A stretch of DNA of 64,000 nt from Enchytraeus crypticus (GCA_905160935.1 CAJHZI010000826.1:92001-156000), one strand, 5' to 3'; counted from the stretch's first letter, positions 11,398 through 61,723 are shown. The notes: generated from the sequence alone by a model not told the origin. Numbers and translations: made by a program.

Positions 11398-11645
11398 ATG
11401 CTTCATGGCTCAGTGGGTAGAGAGCTCGCCTTTTGAACGAGAGGCCCGATTTCGAGACTGCTTAGCGACGTGGATTTTCTCTTTCGAGTGGTGAATAAAA
11501 ACCTAGTCGTATACACTTGGTGGTGTCAGACCGATGGATAGCCGACCTTAAGGTTCCATTTCCTATCTAGACCCCTCCGTGTCGACCCCGGATAGGGATT
11601 TACGGCACGCTAAAAGGAAGTTAGTGTATGTTCTAATAATAATAA
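11398..11645 (+). repeat. tRNA-derived SINE with (AAT)n tail
   Basis: Begins GCTTCATGGCTCAGTGGGTA (a strong box A) with a degraded box B (GATTTCGAGAC). The body includes ACCGATGGATAGCCGACC and GGGATTTACGGCACGC, and it ends in AATAATAATAAT. The intact box A and microsatellite tail mark a SINE rather than a functional tRNA. Confidence 0.65.
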
Positions 11646-11649
11646 TATA

Positions 11650-11790
11650 ACAACAATTAGAGTGCTACTGTTGGTCATGACAACACCGAGCACTATTAAG
11701 ACAAATCGAAACCGGTGAGCATGAAAAAGGTCAAAAACAGTGCACATTTTAAAAACCAAAAAATATCAGTCCAAAGATAAATGAATTTAG
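11650..11790 (+). repeat. Repeat family D copy
   Basis: Begins TTAGAGTGCTACTGTTGGTC, contains TGACAACACCGAGCACTAT, then AACCGGTGAGCA and AAACAGTGCA, matching the reverse complement of 25430-25560. Confidence 0.65.
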
Positions 11791-12049
11791 TGAAAATGAT
11801 AAAAAATAGGAAAAGTTCTATCATCGTATTTGGATCTAACTTCTTATGTAAAGTAAGGTGTATATCATCATATTAAAGATTAAATATCAGTAAAGTGACA
11901 TCAAACATCATGACGATAAACCCGTTAGTTTCGGGAGAACTCTAATATTTTATTCTATTTCAATTGCAACTGAAATATTTTAATATGTTTTGTGCTTATT
12001 TCTCATTGAGAACTGGATCATCAGTCAGTCCAGTCTGAGTGCTGCTTTG

Positions 12050-12185
12050 GTTGGCCGGTCAGTTGATAAACCACGGCGATGGTCGGGATTTAGAGGTACA
12101 AAGGTTCATTGGTACACCTGACGTCTTGAAGAGAAGCTCAACGGGCTTCTGATCTTGACGTTAAACCCATAAAAATGTAGTACGC
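12050..12185 (-). repeat. Repeat family E copy
   Basis: Shares GACGTCTTGAAGAGAAGCTC and TTGACGTTAAACCC with 7268-7390 (opposite strand) and about 19993-20060. The GACGTTAAACC end resembles the family C tail. Confidence 0.5.
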
Positions 12186-12351
12186 TTCCACACGCCTCTT
12201 TACTTTTACGGACTGTTCTAGCTAATGTTATAAAGTTGAACAAATTAAGAAAGAATGCAGCGCTTAATGACATTAAGCATACTTGCTTAACATAGCAATG
12301 CTGCGTATTTTAATACTCTTTCATTTCGCATTAACATAACGTCCAATTTTT

Positions 12352-12632
12352 GTCCGGGCAACTTAAGAATAGATCAACTGTAAAGCGCAGGTGTCGTAAG
12401 AGGCAACTTATCAATAACTGAAGAAGAAAGCAGGGCACCACCTCATAAGCTAGGATATTCCCTATCTATTGACTACATTAAAGGGCGTATAAAGAAGTGC
12501 ATTTTGCAACAGGAGTAACCTATTAATAGATGGAATGCTCTTTATGAGCCCCGAAAGCAGAATGTAAATATGAATATGTATCTTGGACCACCTTCCACTT
12601 AGCAGAACACTAGAGAGAGAGAGAGAGATAGA
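12352..12632 (+). repeat. SINE-A copy with (GA)n tail
   Basis: Head (AAGAATAGATCAACTGTAAA), body (CACCACCTCATAAGC; GGAATGCTCTTTATGAGC) and a decayed tail (CTTCCACTTAGCAGAACACT) run into GAGAGAGAG. Confidence 0.65.
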
Positions 12633-12779
12633 GAGAAATTAACATCCAGTTGTTATTTTAATACGTCGTTACGTTTATCTGCAATTATTTGAGGCAAACG
12701 CATTCTAGGAGGTGACACATTTAGATTATTGGCAGAGTTGGAATAATAGCAAGCTTCGTAGTGAAACGATCAACTATAA

Positions 12780-12975
12780 TCAAAACATAACATGTTTAAG
12801 CTGTTAGGCAATATATACGATTTTCCGTTTAACCAGTAAAGTGAATGTCGATATTTTACTCTCAGAACAGCGCGGCTGGAATTCGAACTGACGAGAGTTC
12901 AATTCACGTCACTAACAGTCACTTAGAACGTCATGACGTTACCTGACGCCTATAACCATTGCGATATTGAGACAA
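12780..12975 (-). repeat. T3 SINE-like repeat
   Basis: Shares ACTCTCAGAACAGCGCGGCT and AATTCGAAC (complement of a box B) with 37895-38110 and 54290-54510. All three lie in the same orientation. Confidence 0.65.
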
Positions 12976-13285
12976 TTGGAAGTGACGTATAGGGTTGGAC
13001 TGAATTATAAATACAGGACACTAATTATTCAACTATTCATACTATTTTGATGAACATTCTGTGTAGGCAACTGTCATCACTGGTGATGTAGGCAAACATC
13101 AACTAATAAATATCAATCCAATGAATCAAAACAAATAGAACGAGATATAATATTTAATTGAATAATAATACAGCAGTGATCCTAAGTTATTATCACGCTA
13201 ATGTGTATTATCAAACACATTCACGAATTGCACAGCAATTGTCTTAACAAGAAAGAGTTAAAAAATAAAGTAAATAGATATGAAA

Positions 13286-13287
<2 letters not shown>

Positions 13288-13360
<73 letters not shown>

Positions 13361-13396
13361 CATAATATATATATATATATCCCATACACACACACA

Positions 13397-13446
<50 letters not shown>

Positions 13447-13618
13447 CCTATATATCACGTGCTATGTCTGAGACACTAAAGAATAGACCAACGTCTATTA
13501 ACTGCACATATCGTAAGAGATAACTAAACAGGAACTGAGGATCGCAGCAAAAGATAAAAAGATATAGAAGAATGAAGGAGTTAGAAGCTATGGACCTCCC
13601 ATTAGGCAATGCACTAAG

Positions 13619-13678
<60 letters not shown>
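13288..13678 (+). repeat. (CT)n/(TA)n microsatellites around a short SINE-A-type element
   Basis: (CT)n then (TA)n at 13288-13443, a short element at 13460-13620 with head (AAAGAATAGACCAACG) and LINE-A-type tail (TGGACCTCCCATTAGGCAAT, GCACTAAG), then (TA)n at 13622-13678. Confidence 0.65.
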
Positions 13679-13679
<1 letters not shown>

Positions 13680-14356
13680 CCAATACTGTATACAACTTCG
13701 CCACATCTCGATCTGACTATATGAAAGGAAAGGTTACACGAGTGTACATTAATTGATGTAGTCTACACTAATAAATTTTCTCAATCAATATTAATCTTCA
13801 TTCCTCGCTTATTTCAGTATTAAAATAATAAATTAATTTAATTAATTTGCTGTAGGATCAATCAAGTTATCGTGCTTAGAATGAAATGCATTGATCGATG
13901 ATAGAGAGAGAATCCTTCGACCCTCTTTGTTATACATGTATATATATTAAGACTTGAGCATTCAATGTAGATATTGACGTTAAATAGAGAGTGGTTAAAC
14001 AACCTCTAGTCTTTATATTAATAAATTAATTACTCGTAACCTTCTTATTTTCAGTTGCAAAGGTAAATTGGAAACATTGATACTTTATTTAATTACAAAT
14101 TTAGTATATAGCAAGGATTCTGACGTAGTTTTGTCATGTAAATTCCCTGGATGACTCTTGCTTTATATTGTTGCTAGTGATCCATATTTCGCGAATAAAA
14201 ATGCTGAATAAGTGGAGTAATAGGTTAGTCTTCTTGACGCGATTTCGAAACGCGATCCATTTTTGGTGCTGTTTGGATATTTTTACCGATCAATTGTTTT
14301 CTCTTAAGTTTTCGGCATACTACTGTAATACTACATATTGGATTATACTATATATA
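13679..14356. other. Intergenic DNA, no feature seen
   Basis: AT-rich sequence between a TA microsatellite and the mariner terminal repeat. No coding or repeat signature recognised. Confidence 0.45.
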
Positions 14357-15287
14357 CAGGGTGAGTAAAAAAGAAGATGACACCTGCAAAAAGTTTGAAT
14401 ATCTCAGGCTATTGTTAATATTTTCAAATCAAATTTTAACCAGTTAATAAAGGACTAATTTGTAATGGGAAGGCCAATTTTCATCCATTATAAGCCATAG
14501 ATGGGCTAGTTATACAAGTTTCAGTAGAGCAACCCCTCATTTTTTTACCTAAAATGGCTTTTGCTACAACAGTAAGGGCAAATTGCAATTCATTGGCGAG
14601 AAGGAAAAGTTGAACGCTCACTACTACGTCAATATTTTACTTCCCAAACTGTTTGATGATTGCTATGCTCTTCTACCAAATGGTTTCATCTTTCAGACGA
14701 ATGGTGCTCCGGCTCATGCATCTCGTCATGCACAGGAATGGATCAGCGAGGGAATCCGGATTTCATTAACAAGAATGAATGACCTCCAAACTCTCCCGAT
14801 CTAAATCCTCTGAATTATCCTGTCTGGGGAACCATGCTGCATCTCTATCAGAAACACCAGCCGAAGCCTAAAAACAAGACAGAACTGCAGGAAGTGCTAC
14901 AGTCAATCTGGGAGAGAGTGCCCCAAGCTGGAATCAACAAGGCTGTCCTTGCGTTCCGAAGGCGACTGCAGTCCTGCGTAGCAGCGGGTGGAAAACATAT
15001 CGAATAGTCAGCAATGCTAGCAGATACAATTGGTTCTTCTGAACCACTACAACGGCCTTTTCAGGGCCAAAATAAAATAAAATTTATATTTACAGTGCAA
15101 GAATGGGGGGTTGCTCTGATAAAACTTGCATAACTGGCTAATCTATGTGCCAAAACGGATGAAAATTGGTCACCCTATAAGAAATTGATCTATTAGTAAT
15201 TGGTAAAAGTTTTATTGGAAAATATCAACAATGGCCTGAGATATTCAAACATTTTGCAGGTGTAATAGTTTTTTTTTACTCACCCTG
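14357..15287 (+). mobile_element. Deleted Tc1/mariner-superfamily transposon
   Basis: Terminal inverted repeats start CAGGGTGAGTAAAAAA, with the matching complement TTTTTTTTACTCACCCTG at the right, flanked by TA on both sides (14355-14356, 15288-15289), the target duplication expected for this superfamily. It is 931 bp long, against roughly 1.3 kb for whole mariners. From about 14583 it keeps the C-terminal part of a transposase: FQTNGAPAHASRHAQEW, then in a shifted frame SPDLNPLNYPVWG, ending near 15007. The residues where the family has catalytic Asp (QDG, LDY) are Asn in both places, and the N-terminal DNA-binding part is missing. Inactive relic about 170 bp upstream of the gene B start codon. 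Confidence 0.88.
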
Positions 15288-15308
15288 TATATTATATTAT
15301 ATCATACA

Positions 15309-15311
<3 letters not shown>

Positions 15312-15362
<51 letters not shown>

Positions 15363-15385
15363 TATATATATATATATATTTATAC
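15312..15385. repeat. (TA)n microsatellite
   Basis: TA tract between the mariner end and the first coding exon of gene B. Any promoter would have to work around or through it; no TATA or initiator element can be singled out in such sequence. Confidence 0.9.
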
Positions 15386-15456
15386 ATACATGCATATATA
15401 GTTACAAGTAGGCCTACATGAATAAATACATAAACAGTTCCTTAAATTCATCAATC

Positions 15457-35312
<19,856 letters not shown>

Positions 35313-35468
35313 TTAATTAAGAGTTAATTAAATCATTAGCAACACAATTTGCTTAGATAATAACCTGAAATGGTTGTTACTGAAATGTAAGTTAACATCG
35401 AGTTACTGATTGGATAGAGGACCTGTATGTATTTTGCATGAGTAATATTGCTAGATTTTCTAATTTCA

Positions 35469-35474
35469 ATAAAT
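35469..35474 (+). terminator. Candidate polyadenylation signal of gene B
   Basis: First canonical AATAAA after the stop codon, 157 bp downstream. Position only; no transcript evidence. Confidence 0.45.
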
Positions 35475-35559
35475 AGGTCAACTAGAGGAATATCCAAACC
35501 TGCAGTTGCAGACAAACCTCCTATCTTTTCTTATCATATCACTGCAACCACTTTTTAAA

Positions 35560-35700
35560 AATCTGGCAAAGCTAAGGTTAACGTCAGTTTCCACACTCGA
35601 AAGCGATGTTAGTGATGGGAGAGCGCAGGATTTGAACCCCGCACATACTGATCCGCGGTCGAGTATCTTACCGACTTCGCCACTGGCTCCAGCCGTGGGA
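35560..35700 (-). repeat. T1 SINE
   Basis: GTTAACGTCAGTTTCCACAC, TTTGAACCCCGC (box B complement), GACTTCGCCACTGGCTCCAG. Confidence 0.8.
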
Positions 35701-35799
35701 AGCTGTTCGCGATTTTAATATCAGATCTTCTGGAGCAATAATCAAATCCTCAGGAATTCAAAATCTCTCGCCCATACCAGACGCTCAAAACTGAGCTAT

Positions 35800-35965
35800 T
35801 TATCATCATCATCATCTTTTTCTTACCTTAAATCCCAGTTTAATCAGGGTCGGGATATGAGTATAAAAGTTAAAAGTTTATCAATTCGTTTACGTTTTTG
35901 TAGCAATTTCTGGAGCCTATGCGGTCGCCAACCCAATGCACTTTCTGACGTTGATTTGACACCGA
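35800..35965 (-). repeat. SINE-B copy with (ATC)n tail
   Basis: (ATC) run, CTTACCTTAAATCCCAGTTT, AATCAGGGTCGGGATATGAG, then body AGCAATTTCTGGAGCCTATG. The direct join of body and LINE-B tail is clearest here and at 60095. Confidence 0.8.
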
Positions 35966-35999
35966 GTTATTTATACTTAACTATTTCGCGTACATTTCT

Positions 36000-36265
36000 C
36001 TCTCTGCTGTTCTGTCGTATGGCAGGTCCAAAGTACATATTAATGCTCAGATTATGTTTTATTCTCGTTTCAAAAAGAGCACTCCTTAGATCAACGAGCT
36101 AAACCCTTCACAAAAGAGAAAGTCTTATTCATACGTTATGCAGCCTATAGCTTGGGAAAAAAGTGGATGCTGGGGTGTTTCCCAATGCCATTCTCAGTTC
36201 TTGCTTAATCGCCTCTTACAACATGTGCAGTTAACGGACGATGTACTCGTCAATGCCCCGGACAC
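36000..36265 (-). repeat. SINE-A copy
   Basis: TATGGCAGGTCCAAAGTACA, AGAGCACTCCTTAGATCAAC, GCAGCCTATAGCTTGGGA, then the shared head ACATGTGCAGTTAACGG. Confidence 0.7.
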
Positions 36266-36392
36266 AACACGTGTAGATACATACATGCAGACATTAAAAT
36301 ATCCATCCATGACATTTTTAAAAGACTGGAGTAGACAACAACAACAACAACTTTACACTCATTACCGCGGTCTATTCCTATGTTAAAACATC

Positions 36393-36625
36393 GACATAAC
36401 AAGATATAGCCAGTTATAACCAGATATACACAGTTAAAACAATCTTGTTGTAATAATCATATATAACTAGTAACATCCTGATAAAACCAGTTATAATATG
36501 ATATAACCGGTTACAAGATATAAACAGTTAAAACAATCTTTTTGTAACAACCAGATATAACTAGTTACATCATGATATAACCAATTATAACAAGATATAA
36601 CCAGTAATAACAACATGTAACCAGC
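36393..36625. repeat. Tandem repeat of AACCAG(A/T)TATAAC
   Basis: Repeating blocks of ACAAGATATAACCAGTTATA and AACAATCTT(G/T)TTGTAA in about 230 bp. Confidence 0.7.
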
Positions 36626-36734
36626 TGTCGCTCAATCACAAGCAATGACAAACTTAAAATATTAATTGTTAAATCTTCCAATTAAAACATTAATTACCTC
36701 AAGACTTTTACATCTGTAAAAGTCCAAAGCTACA

Positions 36735-36870
36735 GCTGCAGCTCATGTTAACGTCAGTTTCCTCACTCGAAAGCGATATCAGCGACGGACGAGCCCAGGA
36801 TTTGAACCCCGCACATACTGATCCGCGGTCGAATATCCGACATCGCCACTGGCTTCAGCCAGTGACATGT
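36735..36870 (-). repeat. T1 SINE
   Basis: TTAACGTCAGTTTCCTCACT, GGATTTGAACCCC and ATCGCCACTGGCTTCAGCC; among the best-preserved copies. Confidence 0.82.
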
Positions 36871-36985
36871 AAGCCTCCTAATCATTACATTTGGTTATGA
36901 AATATCAGAATTTTTACGTTCAGTAATTAAGCATTTATCTCGGCTAAAAGAGGATTTTGAATTAATATTCGCGCGAGCATTGACT

Positions 36986-37018
36986 CTATCCGCTTACATA
37001 TGTTATGTAAGCGGATAG
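36986..37018. other. Perfect 14-bp inverted repeat
   Basis: CTATCCGCTTACAT and its exact complement ATGTAAGCGGATAG, separated by 5 bp. Would form a strong hairpin. Not followed by a T run and not near a gene end. Confidence 0.85.
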
Positions 37019-37199
37019 CGTAAAGTGTTGAACTAACTTCCATTCCAGATATCTGCCATTCGACATCATGTATGACAGGAAGCAGTGTGAATCAAACACT
37101 AGTCGTTGTGTGTTAGAGCATGTTGCATAATGCTGAGATTCTTCTACGATGATATTGAGTTTAGCTAAGCCAATTAATTCGCTAGAAGTAATAAAATAT

Positions 37200-37393
37200 T
37201 CACCATCATCATCATCATCATCATCATCATCTTCCCTTGAATCTCAGTTTAACGAGGGTCGGGATACGAATAGACTGTCTCAAATCCTCTCTGTCCTACA
37301 TCCTATCATCAGTCAAATCCCATATTTGACTCTTTCATTCGTATAAATTTTTAAAGCAATAAAATATTGAAAATAAAAGTATATATTAATAAG

Positions 37394-37430
<37 letters not shown>
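37200..37430 (-). repeat. LINE-B-type tail with (ATC)n; (AAT)n
   Basis: (ATC)n, CTTCCCTTGAATCTCAGTTT, AACGAGGGTCGGGATACGAA and a TCCTATCATCAGTC end at 37200-37345. (AAT)n at 37397-37430. Confidence 0.75.
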
Positions 37431-37894
37431 TCCTAATATATTATAAAATACTGCTCCGCTCATTTGACACAAGCTGAGCAGCATTTGATTGCCCCATTTT
37501 TATAATAATGACTTTTTACTCGTCATTTTGGCCTTGTAAGTTTTATAAAACTTTTACAGTAGCCGAAAGACGACAGAGTGCATTAAAGAATTAATATTAT
37601 TAATTTATTACATTATTTCTAAGAATCAAGAAACCTAAACTGCAAAATGTTATTTATTATTTTATACAAGTTCAATGAAACAAAATAATGGTGTTAAATC
37701 ATGCTAGTTACAGCATCTGATACTGCTCTCACGTTTGACGCCTCAGTGGTTGATTGGAAGGATTCAACCAATTAAACAATTTAAATTAAATTATTGATAT
37801 ACAAAAGTGCATGTTATAGAGCAATGTTTAAATGTAGCATGTAGATTTATAATTTATAGTAAGTGAAGTACACATGCATTATAGTGAAATGATC
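37431..37894. other. Intergenic DNA, no feature seen
   Basis: AT-rich sequence without recognisable coding sequence or repeat. Confidence 0.45.
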
Positions 37895-38110
37895 ATCCAC
37901 GTTGATATCTATCACTTTTGATATCACATGTTTAAAACATTAGGCAATTTAGACCATTTTCTGTGCAACCAGTCCAGTGAATGTCCGAGATTTTTTTTTA
38001 CTCTCAGATCAGCGCGGCTAGGATTCGAACCCACGATGGTTCAATTCACCTCAGGATCTGTCATTTACAACTTCATGACGTTATGTTACGCTATATGAGA
38101 TAACGAGATT
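37895..38110 (-). repeat. T3 SINE-like repeat
   Basis: TCTATCACTTTTGATATCAC, CAACCAGTCCAGTGAATGTC, GATTCGAACCCACGA (box B complement). Closely matches 54290-54510. Confidence 0.72.
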
Positions 38111-38182
38111 CTATAGACTTTCCCAGTAGTGAACTAATCAAGCACTACAAGTCACCAATCCAACACTCATAGTCTAGGACTA

Positions 38183-38183
38183 G

Positions 38184-38226
<43 letters not shown>

Positions 38227-38227
38227 A

Positions 38228-38266
<39 letters not shown>

Positions 38267-38525
38267 GCCTTAATCACAGTTTAACTAGTGTCCGGATACG
38301 AATAGAACTTATCTACTCCTCTCAGTCCCAAACCACATCATCAGTCAATCCCGTATAATCTTTTCTATTTTTTAAAATAAAATTTTGCAGAAATTTCTGG
38401 AGTCTAGGCGCTTACCAACCGAATGCCATTTCTGACGTTGGTTTGAATATTAGTGCTTTAGTCGCCTTCTACGTCACGTACATTCACCGGTTGGTCTATT
38501 CTTCAAACAGCTCGGGCACACGCTA
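38183..38525 (-). repeat. SINE-B with LINE-B tail and (ATC)n
   Basis: (ATC)n 38183-38267, tail (TTAATCACAGTTTAACTAGT; CATCATCAGTCAATCCC), body (GGAGTCTAGGCGCTTACCAA) and head (ACGTCACGTACATTCACCGG). The longest complete SINE-B. Confidence 0.82.
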
Positions 38526-38619
38526 ATAAAAGAGGAATAGCACTGATAGTTTTGCTAAGTGTTAAACTATAGATAATCAGAGGAATGTTGTCATGCAGCA
38601 GAGCCTGGTTAACGTGGAA

Positions 38620-38690
38620 TTAATAATAATAATAATAATAAAGGTTTGACGTTCGTTTCCTCATCCAGGGATGATGTCAGGGACGTCCCC
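38620..38690 (+). repeat. Repeat family C with (AAT)n
   Basis: (AAT)n, AAGGTTTGACGTTCGTTTCC, TCATCCAGGGATGATGTCAG and GGACGTC. Confidence 0.65.
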
Positions 38691-38921
38691 ACAGCACACA
38701 TCACTACAAATCAATTCACCCAGATCAATCTGCAAAAGAAATGTGCCGAGGAGAGGCACCTTTTATAATTAAACGAAAGCCAGTCCGGTGATCAAAAATG
38801 GTTACGAAAGAAGACTACCCTTTTATCAAAGAAAAAAAAATATTACAGAAACCGTGACTTCTACTTATAGAAAAGCTTCATTTCAGGTAGGCCACCGGTC
38901 AGCGCTAACTAACTACAGTTG

Positions 38922-39050
38922 GCTGGAGCTAGTGGTGAAGTCGGTAGGACACTCGACCACGGAACAGTGTGTGCGGGGTTCAAATCATGGGCTCTCCCGT
39001 CACTGACATCGCTTTCGAGTGAGGAAACTGACGTTAACCTTAGCTTTTTT
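38922..39050 (+). repeat. T1 SINE
   Basis: GGCTGGAGCTAGTGGTGAAG, GGTTCAAATCATGG, GTCACTGACATCGCTTTCGA, ACTGACGTTAACCTTAGC, T run. Confidence 0.82.
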
Positions 39051-39244
39051 TACAGTGACTATTTCGAGATTATTCCGAGTGACAAGAAAGTCTACATCGA
39101 TATTTTGTGAATATTTCTTATAAACGTTTATAATTAATAGAAACTTATGAGATAGTGTCAAATTGCTAATTAAATAATCTAAATTTAAACTTCTACAATT
39201 ATACTGTTTAATTGCTGCTCATTGCTTCATTTATTTATACACTT

Positions 39245-39425
39245 TTTCCTATTGCCCTGCCCACCGGCAGATCCTTGGTATATAACGCCTCCACTCTTCT
39301 CAGTCTTCCGCCTTCTTCTTCATTTTCACATATGGCTGGGTCTTTAAATCATCTAACATTCCTAATCTTGGCCTGCCTCTGACCCTTTTTCCTTCCATTC
39401 TTCCTTCGATCACCTTGCATTAATG
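39245..39425 (-). repeat. LINE-A 3' fragment
   Basis: TGCCCTGCCCACCGGCAGAT (tail complement), then ACATATGGCTGGGTCTTTAA and CTAATCTTGGCCTGCCTCTG of the C-terminal ORF. Confidence 0.78.
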
Positions 39426-39429
39426 ATAT

Positions 39430-40045
39430 TTGTTAAATCGTTATTTTAACAGAAAGCCTTCACGAACATCGACAGTGAAACAAAAGTTCAAGTGTTACGA
39501 TGTAATTATATCCCTTAAAAGCATCAGAAATCAAAGTTCAGATATCATTAGTTAACAAAGTTAGAATAGGTGCTACGACAACAGCATCAGTCAAAAAACA
39601 GAACAGATTAACGAGTATAAGAGATCCTAAACGGTGCAAGTCCTGTTAATTACAAAAGCTTACAGTCGAATAAGAATTAGAACACACTACTATTTAATTT
39701 TACATATATGCACGAATTACAATTCAATATAAGACACCATTGTTTCTTTCTATCACAAAATATATAGTTCACTCTCTCAATGCATTGACGTTCATGAGAC
39801 AAATCGCTAAACAGAGATTGAGAATGTTTCACTGGTCCAATCGCTCAATCAGTCAAACAGTTCATCGTCAGACGAAACATGGGTTTACCACAATCTCACT
39901 GAATCCGCATTGGTCTATTCAACGTGTGTTAGGGGGAGATTTACAGGGAGTTAACCCTAAAAAAGGAGTTAACCCTATTCTTCGGTTTTGTACAAATTGA
40001 ACAACAGAGAGCACTCCAGTTTCCTAAATAAGACGGTTGTGTTGG
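39430..40045. other. Intergenic DNA, no feature seen
   Basis: No exon, RNA gene or repeat family recognised. The 86-codon frame at 39740-40000 has no family resemblance or splice context. Confidence 0.45.
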
Positions 40046-40049
40046 GTTA

Positions 40050-40125
40050 TTTCATTGACGTCCCTGACATCATCCTTGTATGAGGAAACGTACGTTAAAC
40101 CTTTATTATTATTATTATTATTATA
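40050..40125 (-). repeat. Repeat family C with (TTA)n
   Basis: TTGACGTCCCTGACATCATC, CTTGTATGAGGAAACGTACG, TTAAACC and (TTA)n: a complete family C unit in reverse orientation. Confidence 0.7.
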
Positions 40126-40332
40126 TACATAAACTGAAGGCGTATCATTATGTATTATGTGACACCAATCCCCCAAAAAATTAAAACTATTTAATACATA
40201 TTGTTTTGAACATCCACTCCCCCCCATCCCCATTATAAAGACCCCTGCACACGTCACTGAATATATAGCAACAGCCTCGTCCTTAATTTAACATACACTT
40301 ACACTGAGAAGTACATGAACACTTATAAACCC

Positions 40333-40492
40333 GACCACATAAGTGAAGATGATTAAACGAGCCACATAAGTGAAGATGATTATACGAGCCACGTAAGTGA
40401 AGATGATTTTACGAGCCACATAAGTGAAGATGATTATACGAGCCACATAAGTGAAGATGATTATACGAGCCACATAAGTGAAGATGATTACC
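40333..40492. repeat. 27-bp tandem repeat, about six units
   Basis: Unit GCCACATAAGTGAAGATGAT plus TATACGA, nearly identical between copies. Head-to-tail without unique spacers, so not a CRISPR array. Confidence 0.92.
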
Positions 40493-40944
40493 AAGCATAC
40501 TGGTATACATCCACACCAGCATAGAGGTGCATACGCACAAGCACACAAACATATACATACACGAAGGCACACATCTTGTAGCATGCAGAAACATAAATCA
40601 ATGCAGTAGTACACATTCAATTCACGAGTAGACGAGAGCTAGTCTCGCTTACAAAATGAAGACTTCTGATAAAGTTAGCAATTTTATTGTTAAAGAAATA
40701 GTTCATAAAATCATCTTTAACAAATAAGTCTTTAAGCAAGACTTAAGTTCGACTGGCGCCAGCTTTAATCTCATCAAATCAACTTGTCTTTCAGATCACG
40801 GATGATTTACAATTATACACACGTACGCGAGCACACTTACCCAGGCAAATAAAAATAGAACCTATACATTCTAACATACAACCAAGCAAACACACAGACA
40901 GTGCTTTCTTCACGGCTCTCACTCCATCCCATAAAATAGCCTAT

Positions 40945-41225
40945 CCATCATCATCATCATCATCACCTTCATCATCATCATCATCATCTTCCCTTAAATC
41001 CCAGTTTAACCAGGGTCGGGACACAAACAGACTTTCTCCAGTCCTCCCTATCCCACACCATATCATCCGTCAATCCCATATCACTAGCCTATCCATCAGC
41101 TAAATAATACCAACATCGTAAACACCACAATAACTGGTCCAACAATCGTATATATATATCTACCATATCATCATCATCCTCCTTTAAATCCCAGTTTAAC
41201 CAGGGTTTTTGGTACACAAAAAGAC
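40945..41225 (-). repeat. Two LINE-B-type tails with (ATC)n
   Basis: 40945-41085: (ATC)n, CTTCCCTTAAATCCCAGTTT, AACCAGGGTCGGGACACAAA. 41168-41225: a second shorter one (TTTAAATCCCAGTTTAACCA). They lie just downstream of the IMPDH stop. Confidence 0.8.
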
Positions 41226-41283
41226 TATATATCCACCATATATAGAATGTTAATTATGGAAGTTGGCAGCTGTCAATCACTGC

Positions 41284-59930
<18,647 letters not shown>

Positions 59931-59939
59931 GCTGCAATA

Positions 59940-60305
59940 TGTATCATCATCATCATCATTGTCATCATCATCATTATGATCATCATCATCATCATCATCA
60001 TCTCTATCATCGTCATCTGCATCATCGTCATAATCATCATCGACATCATCATTATCATCATCATCGTCATCATCATCATCACAATCATCTTCATCGTCAT
60101 CTTCCTTGGAATCTCAGTTTAACTAGAGTCAGATAAGAATAGACCTTCATGTCCAATCCTTTTAGAAAATTATGTAGCAATTTCTTGAGCCTAGGCATCT
60201 ACCAACTGAATGCCCTTTCTAACAATGTTTGGATTTTACTGCTTTGTTGCATTTTATGGAACATTCAGTCCACGGTTGGTCTCTTCTTAACCAACGCAGG
60301 AACAA
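59940..60305 (-). repeat. (ATC)n and SINE-B copy upstream of IMPDH
   Basis: (ATC)n begins 10 bp upstream of the start codon and runs to about 60100. It is followed by tail (TTGGAATCTCAGTTTAACTA), body (GCAATTTCTTGAGCCTAGGC) and head (TTGCATTTTATGG..CCACGGTTGGTCTCTTC). Confidence 0.8.
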
Positions 60306-60393
60306 CATTGGTAGCCGTATACACAATAACTTGGCATCAAGTAACAGACCTATAAAATATAATAATATTAAATACAATGTTACACAGTAATAC

Positions 60394-60720
60394 TAAGGGG
60401 TATCAAAGATTTCTTCAAATCCACCAAAACCAGAACCGGATTTCAAACAAAAATCTGGCCGGAACCGGATTCGGTTTTGACTTAGTTAAAATGGTAATCT
60501 TAAAAAAAAATTAAAAAGCCAATGTTAGTGTCGGTTTCATCTCTCGAAAGATGCTACTCTACATCTCTCTCTATATGTTACTTTCTATTTATTAAAAATG
60601 ATTGCCAAATCTGATAACAAATCCGGCCGGACTTAGCCAAATTTGCCTGAACCGGATTTGCAAAATGTGCCGGAATACAGTCAAACTGGAACGGTGTAAC
60701 CGCAATCCGGTACACCCCTA
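60394..60720. mobile_element. Non-autonomous hAT-like element (0.33 kb)
   Basis: Ends TAAGGGGTATC and (complement) TAGGGGTGTACC, flanked by AGTAATAC / AGTAATAT (8 bp, one mismatch). The interior is rich in AACCGGATT and CCGGCCGGA. Contains a T1-tail-like fragment near 60515-60545. Confidence 0.6.
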
Positions 60721-61064
60721 AGTAATATAAAAGTAAATATGCTGTAATACTTGATAACAAATTTACAATAACACAGGAACATACAACATATCACGCTGAA
60801 ACACACTTTAACAGAGTGCTCATCATACAATGTGCCATGACAGGAACATATATATAACATATCATGCTGAAACACGCAATAACAAAGCATCATACATCAC
60901 GTCATGCTGTACACACAGTAATTTAACAAGAAATGACATCATGTAGCACTCAATAGCATATTATCATAATAGCATATTATCAAGCGTAAATTTGCTAACA
61001 AAAGGAAATACCTCCATTTCGACAGTGAATATCCAAAGCTGTCGAAATGAATTAAATGTAGTCA

Positions 61065-61195
61065 CATAAGAATTAGAGTACTAATGTCGTCTAAAACAAT
61101 ATGAAGCACTATGGACATAGATCCAAGACAACAAGCAAAAAGAAGGTATAACAAAGTTCATATTAGAAAATACAAAAACCAGTCCAGAGAAATAA
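61065..61195 (+). repeat. Repeat family D copy
   Basis: AGAATTAGAGTACTAATGTC, GCACTATGGACATAGATCCA, AAACCAGTCCAGAGAAATAA, the same order as in 11650-11790. Confidence 0.6.
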
Positions 61196-61723
61196 ATAGT
61201 ACAGTATTTTTATAAGAATATTTATCTGTAGTAGATCATCTGATTGTCATATTCTTAGCTAGCACTCAGCGGTCTTGTTACTAAGTATATAGGTCGAAGT
61301 CTTTTGTTACTATGTTACAATTACACTAAAGTTACAATAAAAATTTAAGATTATATTCTCCATTTAGCACCATCAATGCAATCGCTCTGAGCTATGTTTA
61401 ATTAATTGATTAATTACTTTACTAATTGACAGCTTTTGCAATCATTTAACAATTAAGTAATAAATTTATTTATTTTATTCAGCTATTATATAATATCTTG
61501 AAGCATCACCCTTAACATGTTACGTAGATTTAAAAACTAATTTTCAATGTTAACAGCTGATCAAACTTAATATTTCAGCAAATTTATAATTATTACCAAC
61601 CAAACATATAACAAAATTCAACAGCTAATTAACCTAAAGAAGTTTTAAAAGTTTTATTCAAACACTAAATAGTCAAAAGTAGAGCAACTATAGCTACTTA
61701 ATAATTTTCAACGCCTACATCAT

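Noticed and set aside
11398-11470. Possible tRNA gene with a strong box A
   Set aside because: Box B and the stems are degraded and the sequence continues into a SINE body with an AAT tail. No functional tRNA gene is supported anywhere in the window.
40333-40492. Regular 27-bp repeats resembling a CRISPR array
   Set aside because: Units are contiguous without unique spacers and the genome is animal; it is an ordinary minisatellite.
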